Positions 44,483 to 53,169 of a stretch of 64,000 nucleotides of DNA are shown here, one piece after another. The notes beneath the pieces were generated by a model. It searched no databases and was not told where the DNA came from. It was given only the letters and a program-made list of their open reading frames with translations. The stretch comes from Planctomycetia bacterium (lineage in GTDB: Bacteria; Planctomycetota; Planctomycetia; Pirellulales; UBA1268). The translations under genes were made by a program, and so were the position numbers. The DNA lies in assembly GCA_026401035.1 (NCBI GenBank), contig JAPLNR010000062.1:62001-126000 (forward strand), in the 5' to 3' direction. The first letter of the stretch is position 1; every line of letters begins with the position of its first letter.

Positions 44483-45541
44483 CTAGACGTTGATGTACGA
44501 TTCCGAGTCGCCCCACTGGCCGAGTTCCTCTTGGAACGAACGGCTCTTGTCGACCTCGAGTTGGCCGTCATCTCCGACCCGGATTGCATACCGCTCGAGC
44601 GGCCGCGGCGCCGGGCCTTCGAAATTGACGCCGTCCTTGTAGAAGCCGCTGCCATGGCAGGGGCATTTGAATTTCTGTTCGGCTTCCAGCCAGTTGGGCG
44701 TGCAGCCGAGATGGGTGCAGACGGTCTTCAACGCGTAAATCTGCTGCTGCCCCTGCACTTCGCTGTTGACGACCCAAACGCCGTACTGAGCGACGTATTT
44801 CGTCTCGACACGGCCTGCGGGAAAGCCTTCCTTGAAGCCGACCTTGAATCGGCTCGGCGGCTCGGCCAGCACGTTGGGAAACATGAACCTGGCCAGGCCG
44901 AGCGTGAACAGCCCGCCGGTGATGGACAGTGCGGTAAAGCCCATCGCCATAAACGAGCCGAGCGCGAGCTGGAGGAAACTGCGGCGGTCTTCCTCCGCCT
45001 CGGCAGCCTTCTTGGTCACGGGCTTTGCGGGCTTCGGCGGCACAGCCCGGGCTACCGGGGCAGCCTTGGCAGGCGCTTCGGCGGCCGGCTTCGGACGCGG
45101 TGGGGATTTCGGCGGCGGTGCGTCGGCCTTGCTGACGGGGCCGGGCTTTGCGCCGGATCGGGCGGCGGCAAGGATGCTCGCCGTATCGCGGGCAACGGCG
45201 GCCTTCGGGGCCGCTGGCTTCGCAGCCGGCGTTGCCTTGGCGGCTGGTTTATCAGCAATTGGCTTTGCGGCCGGCTTCGCGGCAGGAGCCGCCGCGGCAG
45301 CCCCCCCCTTGGCCCTGGCCTGTGCCATGATCTCGGCAACACTCGGCCGGCCACCGGCAGCGGGCTTGGGAGCGGCAGCCTTCGCGGCGGGCTTGGCGGC
45401 AGGAACTGCCGGGGCTTCATCGGGCAACGGTTCGGCTGCTGCTGACACTGGTGTGGTTTCTACCCCACCAGCCGCGGCCTCTTTTTGCGCACGTGCCGCC
45501 GCCAAAATCTCCGCAACCGACAATTTCTTCTTTTCAGCCAT
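44483..45541 (-). CDS. Rieske iron-sulfur protein with a long repeat-containing N-terminal tail
   Basis: A 352-residue protein. Residues 1-185 are a low-complexity Ala/Pro/Lys tail carrying three copies of a short helix motif ([11 protein letters not shown] at 8-18, [11 protein letters not shown] at 67-77, [10 protein letters not shown] at 120-129). A membrane helix follows (about 194-222), then the Rieske domain with CTHLGC (275-280) and CPCHGS (293-298). It accepts electrons from quinol at the Qo site. The tail should face the cytoplasm and its role is unknown. It is the first gene of the respiratory cluster. ATG 45541 is preferred to one 27 bases upstream. Confidence 0.93.
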   Translation of the reverse strand: MAEKKKLSVAEILAAARAQKEAAAGGVETTPVSAAAEPLPDEAPAVPAAKPAAKAAAPKPAAGGRPSVAEIMAQARAKGGAAAAAPAAKPAAKPIADKPAAKATPAAKPAAPKAAVARDTASILAAARSGAKPGPVSKADAPPPKSPPRPKPAAEAPAKAAPVARAVPPKPAKPVTKKAAEAEEDRRSFLQLALGSFMAMGFTALSITGGLFTLGLARFMFPNVLAEPPSRFKVGFKEGFPAGRVETKYVAQYGVWVVNSEVQGQQQIYALKTVCTHLGCTPNWLEAEQKFKCPCHGSGFYKDGVNFEGPAPRPLERYAIRVGDDGQLEVDKSRSFQEELGQWGDSESYINV

Positions 45542-45654
45542 CTCTGCGCCTCGGCGTTTCCCCGCCACAATCAGCCGGCCACGACCACCCGGCCAGCCCT
45601 GCTTTGGGGAAGCAAAAACGGTCCAAAAACATCGTTTTCCAACGTCTTTGGAGG

Positions 45655-45676
45655 GTTCGTGATTTTTTTCACGAAC
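45655..45676. promoter_or_regulatory. Crp/Fnr-like operator dyad
   Basis: A perfect inverted repeat GTTCGTGA-N6-TCACGAAC, with all six spacer bases T, in the 286-base divergent region between the Rieske gene (start 45541) and purD (start 45828). The CGTGA-N6-TCACG core has the half-site and spacing of Crp-family operators (TGTGA-N6-TCACA). It lies about 114 bases upstream of the Rieske start codon. It could also be a hairpin, since a T-run follows on the plus strand. Confidence 0.5.
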
Positions 45677-45827
45677 TCCTTTTTACTGTATCGACCACGG
45701 CAGAGGTGTCAACGTCAGACCGTCTCGAATTGCCCCAAAACATCGCCCCGCCTTGCCCAGTCGGTAGCCGGGCCGCCACAATCCGCCGCCGACGTCGCCC
45801 TGCCGCCATCCTGGAAGGAATCAGCCC

Positions 45828-47150
45828 TTGTCCGCATCCCGCCGAGTTTTGGTCGTTGGCAGCGGCGGCCGCGAACACGCCCTGGCTTGGAAACTGATTC
45901 GCGACGGCGCCGAAGTGCTGGTCGCCCCCGGAAACGCGGGCACGGCGGCCATTGCCGAAAATGTGCCCGTCTCCGCCACCGATATTCCCGGGCTTTTGAA
46001 ACTGGCCCAGGATCGCGGCGTCGACCTCACCGTCGTCGGGCCCGAAGCGCCGTTGGTGGCGGGCATCGTCGATGCCTTCACCGCCGCCGGGCTGCGGATC
46101 TTCGGTCCCACCGCTCGGGCGGCCCAACTCGAGGGCAGCAAGATCTTCTGCAAGCAGATCCTCCACCGCGGCGACGTGCCGACGGCCATGTTCCAGGAAT
46201 TTCGTTCCGTGGCGGCCGCCCGTGAATTTCTCGAGGCCCGCGAGGACATGCCGGTGGTCGTGAAGGCCGATGGCCTGGCGGCCGGCAAGGGTGTGTTTGT
46301 CTGCGGCGACCGCGCCGTCGCGCTCGAAGCGATCGCATCGCTCGGCAGCGATCCCCAGTTTGCCGCCGCCGCCAAGGGCATCCTCATCGAGGAAAAACTC
46401 GATGGCGTGGAAGTGAGCGTCATGGCGATCACCGACGGCCGGACGATCGTCACGCTGCCTCCGCTGCAGGATCACAAGGCCGCCTACGATGGCGACCAGG
46501 GGCCCAACACCGGCGGCATGGGTGCCTACTGCCCGACGCCATTCGTCGACCCGGAGTTGCTCGCCGATATCGAGGCGCGGATTCTCGTGCCCACGGTCCA
46601 TGCAATGCGCCGCGCAAAGGTGCCGTTTCAAGGCGTGCTCTACGCGGGATTGATGCTGACCGCGCAGGGTCCGAAGGTGCTGGAGTTCAACGCCCGTTTC
46701 GGCGACCCCGAATGCGAGGCGCTGCTCGTCCGGCTGGAATCGAGCCTGCTCGACCTGCTCGACGCCACCGCCGACCGCCGGCTGGAGACGGTGGAACCGC
46801 CCATCTGGCGGGACGGCGCGAGCGTGACGGTGGTGATGGCGGCCGAAGGCTACCCCGGCCCGGTCGAGAAGGGCCGGCCGATCCGCGGCCTCGAGGCGGC
46901 GGCGGCCATCGAAGGGGTGCAGGTATTTCACGCCGCGACCAAACTTGTCGACGGCGCGGTGCTCTGCGACGGTGGCCGCACGCTCGCCGTGACGGCCGTG
47001 GGCGATTCGCTCCCCAGGGCAAAACTGCTGGCCTACACGGCCGTTAAGGAAATCCGCTGGCCGGGCGCATGGTGCCGCAAGGACATCTCCGACAAGGCGC
47101 TGGCCTTCGAACTCTCGGCCGCGAGCATGGATTCGGGGACGGCTGAATGA
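45828..47150 (+). CDS. purD: Phosphoribosylamine-glycine ligase
   Basis: A 440-residue ATP-grasp enzyme of purine synthesis joining glycine to phosphoribosylamine. Signatures include VLVVGSGGREHALAWKL at the N-terminus, the PurD motif GDPECEALLVRL in RFGDPE context, and MGAYCPTPF. The start is TTG at 45828, supported by a strong GGAAGGAA about 8 bases upstream and by the conserved N-terminal strand beginning at once. It is divergent from the respiratory cluster and overlaps the next gene by 4 bases. Confidence 0.96.
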   Translation: MSASRRVLVVGSGGREHALAWKLIRDGAEVLVAPGNAGTAAIAENVPVSATDIPGLLKLAQDRGVDLTVVGPEAPLVAGIVDAFTAAGLRIFGPTARAAQLEGSKIFCKQILHRGDVPTAMFQEFRSVAAAREFLEAREDMPVVVKADGLAAGKGVFVCGDRAVALEAIASLGSDPQFAAAAKGILIEEKLDGVEVSVMAITDGRTIVTLPPLQDHKAAYDGDQGPNTGGMGAYCPTPFVDPELLADIEARILVPTVHAMRRAKVPFQGVLYAGLMLTAQGPKVLEFNARFGDPECEALLVRLESSLLDLLDATADRRLETVEPPIWRDGASVTVVMAAEGYPGPVEKGRPIRGLEAAAAIEGVQVFHAATKLVDGAVLCDGGRTLAVTAVGDSLPRAKLLAYTAVKEIRWPGAWCRKDISDKALAFELSAASMDSGTAE

Positions 47151-48157
47151 AAATCCGCGTCGGCATCGTGGGGCTCGGGAGCCAGTGGGAAGCCCGCTAC
47201 CTGCCCGCGCTCCGCTCGCTGGCCGACCGGTTCGAGGTCCGCGGCATCTGCGAGCAGGTGGCCCATCTGGCGCAGCGGGCCGCCGCCGAAATCGGCGCGG
47301 TGCCCGTTGACGGCTATCGGGCGCTCGCCTCACGCGATGACATCGACGCCATCCTCTACCTCTCCGATCAGTGGTATGGCGGCGCGCCGATCCTGGCCGC
47401 CTGCGACTTCGGCAAGGCGGTTTACTCCGCGATCTCGTTTCCAGTCGACGCCGCGGAGGTGCAAATGCTCCGCCAGCGCGTGGAGGAATCCGGCATCGCC
47501 TTCATGGCCGAACTGCCGCGACGTCATGCGCCGGCGACGATCCGCCTCAAGGAGCTGATCGCCACGCGGCTCGGCCGGCCGCGCATGCTCTTCTGCCATC
47601 GCCGCGTGGCACACTCCGGCGGATCAGCCGCCGCTCCACTCCGCGATCAGGCCAGCGAGGCCCGCGACCTGATGGAGTTGGTCGACTGGTGCCGCTACGT
47701 CGTCGGCGAGGAGCCGACGAGCGTGGTCGCGGTGCGGCACGCCGAAACCCCCGGGGCCGACGTTGACGACTACCAGATGATGAGCCTCGACTTCTCGCCG
47801 ACTGGACGGCCCGGCGATGGCGTGCTCGCGCAGATCAGTTGCGGCTACTACATGCCCAGGCAATGGGAGGAGGCGGTCGGGTTCCGCCCGCCGCCCGCCC
47901 TGCAAGTCGTGTGCGAGAATGGCATCGCCTTCATCGACCTGCCCTCGAACCTCGTCTGGTTCGACACGGCCGGCCGCCAACAGGAATCGCTGGAGAGCGA
48001 GCGGCCCGTCGGCGAGCACATGCTCGTGCAATTCCACCGCAAGGTGACGAGCCTCGTCCGCGCCGTGAGCGGCCTCGACGACTCCCTGCGGGCGATGCAG
48101 ATCGTGCAGGCCGCCGCGGAGAGCCAGCGTGAAGGCCGCCGCGTCGTGATCGGCTAA
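47147..48157 (+). CDS. Gfo/Idh/MocA-family oxidoreductase-like protein
   Basis: A 336-residue protein with an N-terminal Rossmann fold (VGIVGLGSQWEARYLPALRSL) and the Gfo/Idh/MocA C-terminal domain. The usual catalytic EKP after the second strand pair is replaced: AVYSAISFP occurs where CEKP is expected, so the conserved lysine is missing and dehydrogenase activity is doubtful. Coupled to purD by an ATGA overlap (47147-47150), though no metabolic link is evident. Confidence 0.8.
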   Translation: MKIRVGIVGLGSQWEARYLPALRSLADRFEVRGICEQVAHLAQRAAAEIGAVPVDGYRALASRDDIDAILYLSDQWYGGAPILAACDFGKAVYSAISFPVDAAEVQMLRQRVEESGIAFMAELPRRHAPATIRLKELIATRLGRPRMLFCHRRVAHSGGSAAAPLRDQASEARDLMELVDWCRYVVGEEPTSVVAVRHAETPGADVDDYQMMSLDFSPTGRPGDGVLAQISCGYYMPRQWEEAVGFRPPPALQVVCENGIAFIDLPSNLVWFDTAGRQQESLESERPVGEHMLVQFHRKVTSLVRAVSGLDDSLRAMQIVQAAAESQREGRRVVIG

Positions 48158-48184
48158 GAAGCCGATGGCAGCCTGAAGGCGACC

Positions 48185-49258
48185 CTACTGAATCGCGGCC
48201 ACGACGAGGTCGCCGATTTCTTTCGTGCCATGGCCCATCTTGCCGGCGGCCTGGCTTTTCATCTTCGTGCCGGTGATGTGGGCCACGGCCTTGTCGATTC
48301 TCGCGCCCGACTGCGGATAGCCGCTGTGCTCCAGCAGCATCGCCATGGCGTTGATCGCCGCGATCGGATTGATGACGTTTTGACCGGTGTACTTGGGGGC
48401 GCTGCCTCCCATCGGCTCGAACATGCTCACGCCGCCCCGATCGGGATTGAGATTCGCGCCCGCGGCCACGCCCATGCCGCCCTGCAGAATGCCACCGAGA
48501 TCCGTGATGATGTCGCCGAACATGTTGGTGGTGACGATCACGTCGTAGGCGTCGGGGTTTTTCACCATCCACATGCAGCAGGCGTCGACGTGGTTGTAGT
48601 CGGTCTTCACGTCGGGGTAGTCCTGGGCCACTTCCTGGAACGTCCGCCACCAGAGATCGTGGCCGTAGGTGAGGACGTTGGTCTTGGCGACGAGCGTGAG
48701 CGTCTTCTTGGGGCTGTTCCGCTTGCGGGTGTAATCGAACGCCCAGCGGATGCACCGCTCGCAGCCCTTTCGCGTGTAGACGGCCTGCTGCACCGCCACT
48801 TCGTCGGGCGTTCCCTTTTTGAGATAGCCACCAACGCCACAGTAGAGATCCTCCGTGTTCTCGCGGACGACGACGAAGTCGATGTCCTTCGGGCCGCGTC
48901 CGGCCAGCGGCGTCTCGACGCCGGGGAGCAGTTTCACAGGGCGAAGATTGATGTACTGATCGAGTTTGAACCGCAGTTCGAGCAGCAGGCCCTTCTCGAG
49001 AATACCGGGGGCGACCTGCGGGTGGCCGATGGCGCCGAGGAAGATCGCGTCCTTGCCGCGGAGCAGGTCGAGGCCGCCCTCGGGAATGATCTCGCCGGTC
49101 TTGAGATAGCGGTCGCCGCCCCAGTCGAGCGTTTCGATCTCATAAGCGATGCCGTCGAGCCGGGAAACCGCCTCGAGCACCTTCATCGCCTCGGCCGTGA
49201 CCTCGGGGCCCGTTCCGTCTCCGGGAAGGGCGGCAATCTTCAGCGTCTTCGAGGCCAT
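48185..49258 (-). CDS. leuB: 3-isopropylmalate dehydrogenase-like enzyme
   Basis: A 357-residue beta-decarboxylating dehydrogenase. Family features: [31 protein letters not shown], the catalytic KTNVLTYG region and the metal/NAD part [20 protein letters not shown] followed by [10 protein letters not shown]. It is closest in style to LeuB/tartrate-dehydrogenase-like enzymes rather than isocitrate dehydrogenase, but substrate choice is not certain from sequence. After its TAG stop comes a degenerate palindrome (GGTCGCCTTCAGGCTGCC) similar in design to the REP-like family. Confidence 0.8.
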   Translation of the reverse strand: MASKTLKIAALPGDGTGPEVTAEAMKVLEAVSRLDGIAYEIETLDWGGDRYLKTGEIIPEGGLDLLRGKDAIFLGAIGHPQVAPGILEKGLLLELRFKLDQYINLRPVKLLPGVETPLAGRGPKDIDFVVVRENTEDLYCGVGGYLKKGTPDEVAVQQAVYTRKGCERCIRWAFDYTRKRNSPKKTLTLVAKTNVLTYGHDLWWRTFQEVAQDYPDVKTDYNHVDACCMWMVKNPDAYDVIVTTNMFGDIITDLGGILQGGMGVAAGANLNPDRGGVSMFEPMGGSAPKYTGQNVINPIAAINAMAMLLEHSGYPQSGARIDKAVAHITGTKMKSQAAGKMGHGTKEIGDLVVAAIQ

Positions 49259-49456
49259 GGGTGAGGGAACTCCGCGGGGCAGTGGGTGAAACGTGTGCGG
49301 AATCTAGCCGACGACCGCAGCGAGTGGAACCGCCCCGTGCGATTCCCGGAGGCCGGCAAACTCGCGAGCGTCAGGGATGCCGATCCTGTTCGGCACGCCC
49401 AGTGCGGCCCAGCGCCGCCCAGAGTGGCCCAGTGCCGCCAGCCCGCATTGGTCGCC

Positions 49457-49563
49457 GGGACGGCAGAAGTCGCGTCGCGTGGATTTTTCGCACCGTCGTT
49501 GTGCGGCAGCGCTGACCTTGAACGAGCGAAAACTCCAATGCTCCTCGAGCTTCCGCCGATCCC
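49457..49563 (+). mobile_element. 107-bp MITE-like element, copy B
   Basis: Second copy of the element at 31920-32026, same length, with matching ends (GGGACGGCAGAAG and CTTCCGCCGATCCC). It lies in the 492-base gap between the leuB-like gene and the zinc-binding protein gene. Upstream of it in the same gap (about 49390-49440) are short tandem GCCCAG-type repeats. Confidence 0.75.
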
Positions 49564-49600
49564 GGCTCCTCAGGGCTCCTTCGTTTGAAGACCGCTTCAA

Positions 49601-49644
49601 CCGGCCGGAGGCCGGCAAGCGAAGCGGGGCCATGGATGGCCCGC
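49601..49644 (+). repeat. 44-bp palindromic repeat, copy 1
   Basis: A 44-bp unit with two hairpins, CCGGCCGGAGGCCGG and GCGGGGCCATGGATGGCCCGC (shown separately), repeated exactly at 49696-49739. Both copies face the same way in the spacer upstream of 49751. Confidence 0.8.
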
Positions 49645-49695
49645 GCCGCGAGGAGAGCCCGCCGCAGAGCGCAGGGCTGGAGGCCCGGGTATCTT

Positions 49696-49739
49696 CCGGC
49701 CGGAGGCCGGCAAGCGAAGCGGGGCCATGGATGGCCCGC
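49696..49739 (+). repeat. 44-bp palindromic repeat, copy 2
   Basis: Exact second copy of the unit at 49601-49644, 95 bases further on. Here flanking bases extend the hairpin (GCGAAGC...GCTTCGC). It ends 12 bases before the stop codon of the minus-strand gene at 49751, so it may end transcription of that gene. Confidence 0.8.
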
Positions 49740-49750
49740 TTCGCGTACAA

Positions 49751-50086
49751 CTAGTTATTGCTGAAATCGAGCTGCTTGCCCGACTTGATACCGAGCGGAT
49801 TCTTGACGAATCGCTGGCGGCAGTTGTCGCAGAGATCGAATCGCATCGACAGCGTGCCGTCGTCGAACAGGCCATCCTGGTCGGCCGAACGCTCATCGAT
49901 GCTCTCCAGCAATTCCTGCATCTCCTCGAGATGATCTCCGTCTTCTTCGTTGCAGCAACTGCTGCCGTCGACGTGATTGCCGGTCATGTCATCGACCGCC
50001 GGAAACACCTCGATTTTCACGACATGCCGCACATCGGAGTGCATGCTGATGGGGCGTTTGCAGATATCGCACGAGTAATGGAGCAT
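49751..50086 (-). CDS. Small protein with two CxxC pairs (probable zinc ribbon)
   Basis: A 111-residue soluble acidic protein. CDICKR near the N-terminus and CDNCRQRF near the C-terminus form a likely four-cysteine zinc site, with an additional CC and an acidic DHLEEMQELLESIDE helix between them. No enzyme family recognised; possibly regulatory or structural. ATG 50086 has GGAG at about 8 bases; a longer frame upstream adds 32 non-conserved residues. Confidence 0.65.
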   Translation of the reverse strand: MLHYSCDICKRPISMHSDVRHVVKIEVFPAVDDMTGNHVDGSSCCNEEDGDHLEEMQELLESIDERSADQDGLFDDGTLSMRFDLCDNCRQRFVKNPLGIKSGKQLDFSNN

Positions 50087-50301
50087 CGTTTTCTCCGGGT
50101 GAATCGGGGGGCAGAGCGCGGTCCCCGACGGGCGATCGTCGCTCGCTGCGTTGAGTGTGCCTGTAAGCTTCGTCCAAGGCAAGCCTTGAGCATGGCAGAA
50201 TTGGCGGGCGAGTCTGGGCTATTTGGCACGCGATTGTCCGTCAGGCTAGACTATCGGGAAGTTCGGTCATGACCATGCGGCCATGTCCCAGAGGGGTTTG
50301 T

Positions 50302-50970
50302 ATGTCCGGTTTCGCTCCCGCGGCTCAGATCTCCGCACCGGCAACGTCAGTGCCCGGGGCGCTCGGTTTGAGCGTGCTCGTGCTCAACCGGTCGTTCGTG
50401 GCCGTGCACATCACCAACGTGCGACGGGCGATCACGCTCCTCTTTCGCGAATTGGCCGAGGTGGTGCACATCGAGGAGGGGCAGTATGCGGCCTATTCGC
50501 TCGATACATGGCGGGAGCTCTCGGCTTTGCAGGCGTCGTTTCGCACGCCCGACCAAGACTGGGTGCAGGCCGTGGGCTACGAACTGCAGGCTCCGCGGGT
50601 GATCCGGCTCATCTCCTGCGATCGGGGACCGCGACAGGGGCTGCGGTTCAACCGCCGTAACGTCTTCGCCCGCGATGGAAACCTCTGCCAATATTGCGGC
50701 AAGCATTTTCCCACGAGTGAACTGTCGCTCGATCACGTGGTGCCCCGCAGTCGCGGCGGCAACACAAGCTGGGAAAACATCGTCTGCGCCTGCGTGGCCT
50801 GCAATGTCCGCAAGGGCGGCCGCACGCCGCAGGAAGCCCGCATGCAGATGATTCGCCTGCCCGTGAAGCCGAAACGGAGTCCGCTGCTTTCGGTCAAACT
50901 CGGCAACCCGAAGTATCAGAGCTGGAAGAGCTTTGTCGACACCGCCTACTGGCTCGTCGACCTCCGTTAG
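50302..50970 (+). CDS. HNH endonuclease family protein
   Basis: A 222-residue protein. The C-terminal half carries the HNH/McrA-like site: CQYCGKHFP, then LSLDHVVPRSRGG with the catalytic His, and ENIVCACVACNVRKGGRTP, giving two CxxC zinc pairs. The N-terminal half (VLVLNRSFVAVHITNVRRAITLL) is typical of stand-alone bacterial HNH proteins of unclear role, probably DNA repair or modification related. ATG 50302 is preferred over 50269 because AGAGGGG sits 9 bases upstream. Confidence 0.88.
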   Translation: MSGFAPAAQISAPATSVPGALGLSVLVLNRSFVAVHITNVRRAITLLFRELAEVVHIEEGQYAAYSLDTWRELSALQASFRTPDQDWVQAVGYELQAPRVIRLISCDRGPRQGLRFNRRNVFARDGNLCQYCGKHFPTSELSLDHVVPRSRGGNTSWENIVCACVACNVRKGGRTPQEARMQMIRLPVKPKRSPLLSVKLGNPKYQSWKSFVDTAYWLVDLR

Positions 50971-51007
50971 CCGCCACGGACAACATCGCCGGGAGGGCGA
51001 GGTTTTC

Positions 51008-51050
51008 GTGAGCCTTCATAAAGCTCACCGAAGCTCTGTGAGCCTCGGTG
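51008..51050. terminator. Overlapping hairpins between convergent genes
   Basis: Two mutually exclusive stem-loops, GTGAGC/GCTCAC (51008-51028) and CACCGA/TCGGTG (51026-51050), fill the 83-base gap between the convergent HNH and ferredoxin genes. They could end transcription from both sides. There is no strong T-run. Confidence 0.4.
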
Positions 51051-51053
51051 ACA

Positions 51054-51326
51054 CTAGCAGAGGGGGTCTTTTTTCTCGGTGATCACCGGGAGTTGCGGGG
51101 ACATCTCGGCGTTGAGTGCCGTGAAATCCTTCCACTCCGCGGGCAGGTTGTCCTCGTGGAAGATCGCCTCGACCGGGCATTCGGGGACGCACGCCTCGCA
51201 GTCGATGCACTCGTCGGGGTGGATGTAGACCATTTTGTCACCCTCGTAGAAGCACTCGACGGGACAAACCACCACGCAGTCGGTGTACTTGCAGGCGAAA
51301 CAGGGTTCGGCGACGACGTGCGTCAT
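51054..51326 (-). CDS. fdxA: 7Fe ferredoxin
   Basis: A 90-residue ferredoxin of the FdxA type. [18 protein letters not shown] supplies the [3Fe-4S] site ligands plus the swap cysteine, and [17 protein letters not shown] the [4Fe-4S] site; the C-terminal extension after residue 60 is normal for the seven-iron group. It carries electrons in the cytosol. AAGGAG lies upstream of ATG 51326, fixing the start. Confidence 0.93.
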   Translation of the reverse strand: MTHVVAEPCFACKYTDCVVVCPVECFYEGDKMVYIHPDECIDCEACVPECPVEAIFHEDNLPAEWKDFTALNAEMSPQLPVITEKKDPLC

Positions 51327-51582
51327 GATCAAAAACTCCTTGGGAAGCTTGAAATCCTTGGTGACTGGCCGATCAACAGCGCGAATCCTAGGTTGATCCA
51401 GGAAACCTGTCAACGAATCAGGAATCGGCATTTTAGCCCGGTTTCGTGAGCCGGCCGGGAATGACATTGGTGCCACGGCGAAGGGGGCTCTATGATTTCG
51501 GATGGCGGGCCTATTTTCGCTGTCAGGGACGGAAATTGGCCGTTGTCGCGGGCAACCAACGCGATCGCCCACAGGGTGTGCC

Positions 51583-52242
51583 ATGACCGTCGTTGGAGAG
51601 TCGGAAAAAGGTGCGATCGGCTCGGCCGCAGCGGCCCCGCTGGCGGCTGCCTCGGCCCAAGACCGTCAACTCGTACAGGCCTGCCTGGCATCGACAGCCG
51701 GCGCCTGGGATGAGTTCGTGGGACGATTCGCCGGCCTGCTCGGTCACGTCGTTGACCGGACGACCGCCCAGCGACACCGGTCGCTTTCCTCCGCCGACCG
51801 TGACGACCTGATCGCCGAGGTCCTCGTCGAATTGCTCAAGAACGACGCCGCGGCGTTGCGGGCTTTCGCCGGCCGATCCTCCCTGCCGACGTATCTGACG
51901 GTGATCGCGCGACGGGTCGCCGTGCGGGCGCTCTGTCGCGAACCGGAATCAACGCGGTCCGGTCAGCAGGCTCACGGAACGCAGCCCGCGCTCGAGCCGC
52001 AGCCGGCGGACCGCCGGAACGCCGAACGCGATCTCATCGACCGAGAGGAGATCGAGGTGCTGCTTTGCAGGCTCGATGAGTCTGAGGCCCGGCTCGTGCG
52101 GCTCCACCATCTCGAGTCGCGCAGCTACGGCGAGATCAGCCGGATCACGGGGCTACCGATCGGCTCGATCGGCCCGGCCCTTTCCAGGGCGCGGCAGAAG
52201 ATGCGCGAGAGCCCCGCCGCCGGCGGTGTGGCGACCGGTTGA
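51583..52242 (+). CDS. ECF-family RNA polymerase sigma factor
   Basis: A 219-residue sigma factor. Region 2 resembles [17 protein letters not shown] followed by the promoter-melting part [26 protein letters not shown]; region 4 has the helix-turn-helix [27 protein letters not shown]. No anti-sigma gene adjoins it; downstream are two convergent envelope genes. Planctomycete genomes contain many such ECF factors. The ATG at 51583 is chosen because the extra N-terminal 27 codons of a longer frame are not conserved-looking. Confidence 0.85.
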   Translation: MTVVGESEKGAIGSAAAAPLAAASAQDRQLVQACLASTAGAWDEFVGRFAGLLGHVVDRTTAQRHRSLSSADRDDLIAEVLVELLKNDAAALRAFAGRSSLPTYLTVIARRVAVRALCREPESTRSGQQAHGTQPALEPQPADRRNAERDLIDREEIEVLLCRLDESEARLVRLHHLESRSYGEISRITGLPIGSIGPALSRARQKMRESPAAGGVATG

Positions 52243-52248
52243 GTGGCC

Positions 52249-53169
52249 CTAGGGCGTTGGCTGTTGTGCCGGCGGCGGGCCGATCACGACGGACGGATCG
52301 GCAAGATCGACCGGTTCGTAGCCCTCATAGGCGGGCATCTGCCAGAGTTGACCGGGATCGGTGGTCGGCATGTTCGTGGTAATCGCCGCCAGTTCCAACT
52401 GAAATTCGATGCCCGACGCCGGCCAGGAGACCTCGACGAGCCGCGGCAGCGCGGCGCCGGACTGCGGATCGACGCGATGCTTCGATGTGCGGACGCTCGC
52501 CAGCCGTTCACCCGCACCGGTGAAGAGATGCTGTTCCACCACGAGGCCGGTGGTGCCGTCGAGGATCGTCGACTTGAGCAGTTCGCCGTCGGGGGCGGTG
52601 ATGCGGCTGCGGATCTCGAGCCGGCCGTCCGGCAGCGTGAACGGCCCCTCGTGGCGGTCTTCCGACCTGAAATTCACGAGTCCGAGCAATTCCGGCATCC
52701 AGTCGGCGCGGAGCGGCAGGAGCCGCCGCGCGGAAGATTGCGCGTATTGATCGTGGCGGCAGAACAGCATCACCGGCGGCTGATGGCGGCGAATCCAGAG
52801 CCAGAACAGGTCGTCGTTGCTGCCGATGTCGAGTTCGCTGCCGGTGACGCTCGTCTGCGCCCGCAGTCGGAAGCGGCGCGGCGGCTCGCAGGCCACCTGG
52901 GCCGAGAGCCGGGGCACGCCCGGCACCACGAGCACCGCCTGCGGCGCCATGTAGCTCCGCACCCGCTGCGTGTTGTCGTGGACGCCGGCGATGATCTGGT
53001 CGAGCGTGGCCTGAGGGGGCAGCGCCCGCGGCAGCGGCATCGTTCCCACCTGGTAGCCGCGGAGCACCTGGGGGCAGGTCGCTCCGCTCGAGGCCAGGCA
53101 GATCACCAGCAGCGCGAACAGGCTGCCGCGCGACGGGCCGCGGGGGCGAAGCCGTGAGTGGACGGTCAT
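52249..53169 (-). CDS. Envelope lipoprotein of unknown function
   Basis: A 306-residue protein with a signal peptide and a likely lipid-modified Cys (SSGATC, about residue 32). The rest is beta-rich and starts with a TLDQIIAGVHDNTQRVRSYMA helix reminiscent of LolA-like or outer-membrane lipoprotein-sorting folds, but I do not call it LolA. A Pro-rich C-terminus follows. It is coupled to the upstream 167-residue gene by an ATGA overlap, so the pair probably works together. Confidence 0.65.
   Translation of the reverse strand: MTVHSRLRPRGPSRGSLFALLVICLASSGATCPQVLRGYQVGTMPLPRALPPQATLDQIIAGVHDNTQRVRSYMAPQAVLVVPGVPRLSAQVACEPPRRFRLRAQTSVTGSELDIGSNDDLFWLWIRRHQPPVMLFCRHDQYAQSSARRLLPLRADWMPELLGLVNFRSEDRHEGPFTLPDGRLEIRSRITAPDGELLKSTILDGTTGLVVEQHLFTGAGERLASVRTSKHRVDPQSGAALPRLVEVSWPASGIEFQLELAAITTNMPTTDPGQLWQMPAYEGYEPVDLADPSVVIGPPPAQQPTP

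Noticed and set aside
49286-49588. 100-codon plus-strand frame in the leuB downstream spacer
   Set aside because: It reads through the 107-bp repeat element and similar codons appear in the other copy only because the DNA repeats; no ribosome site.
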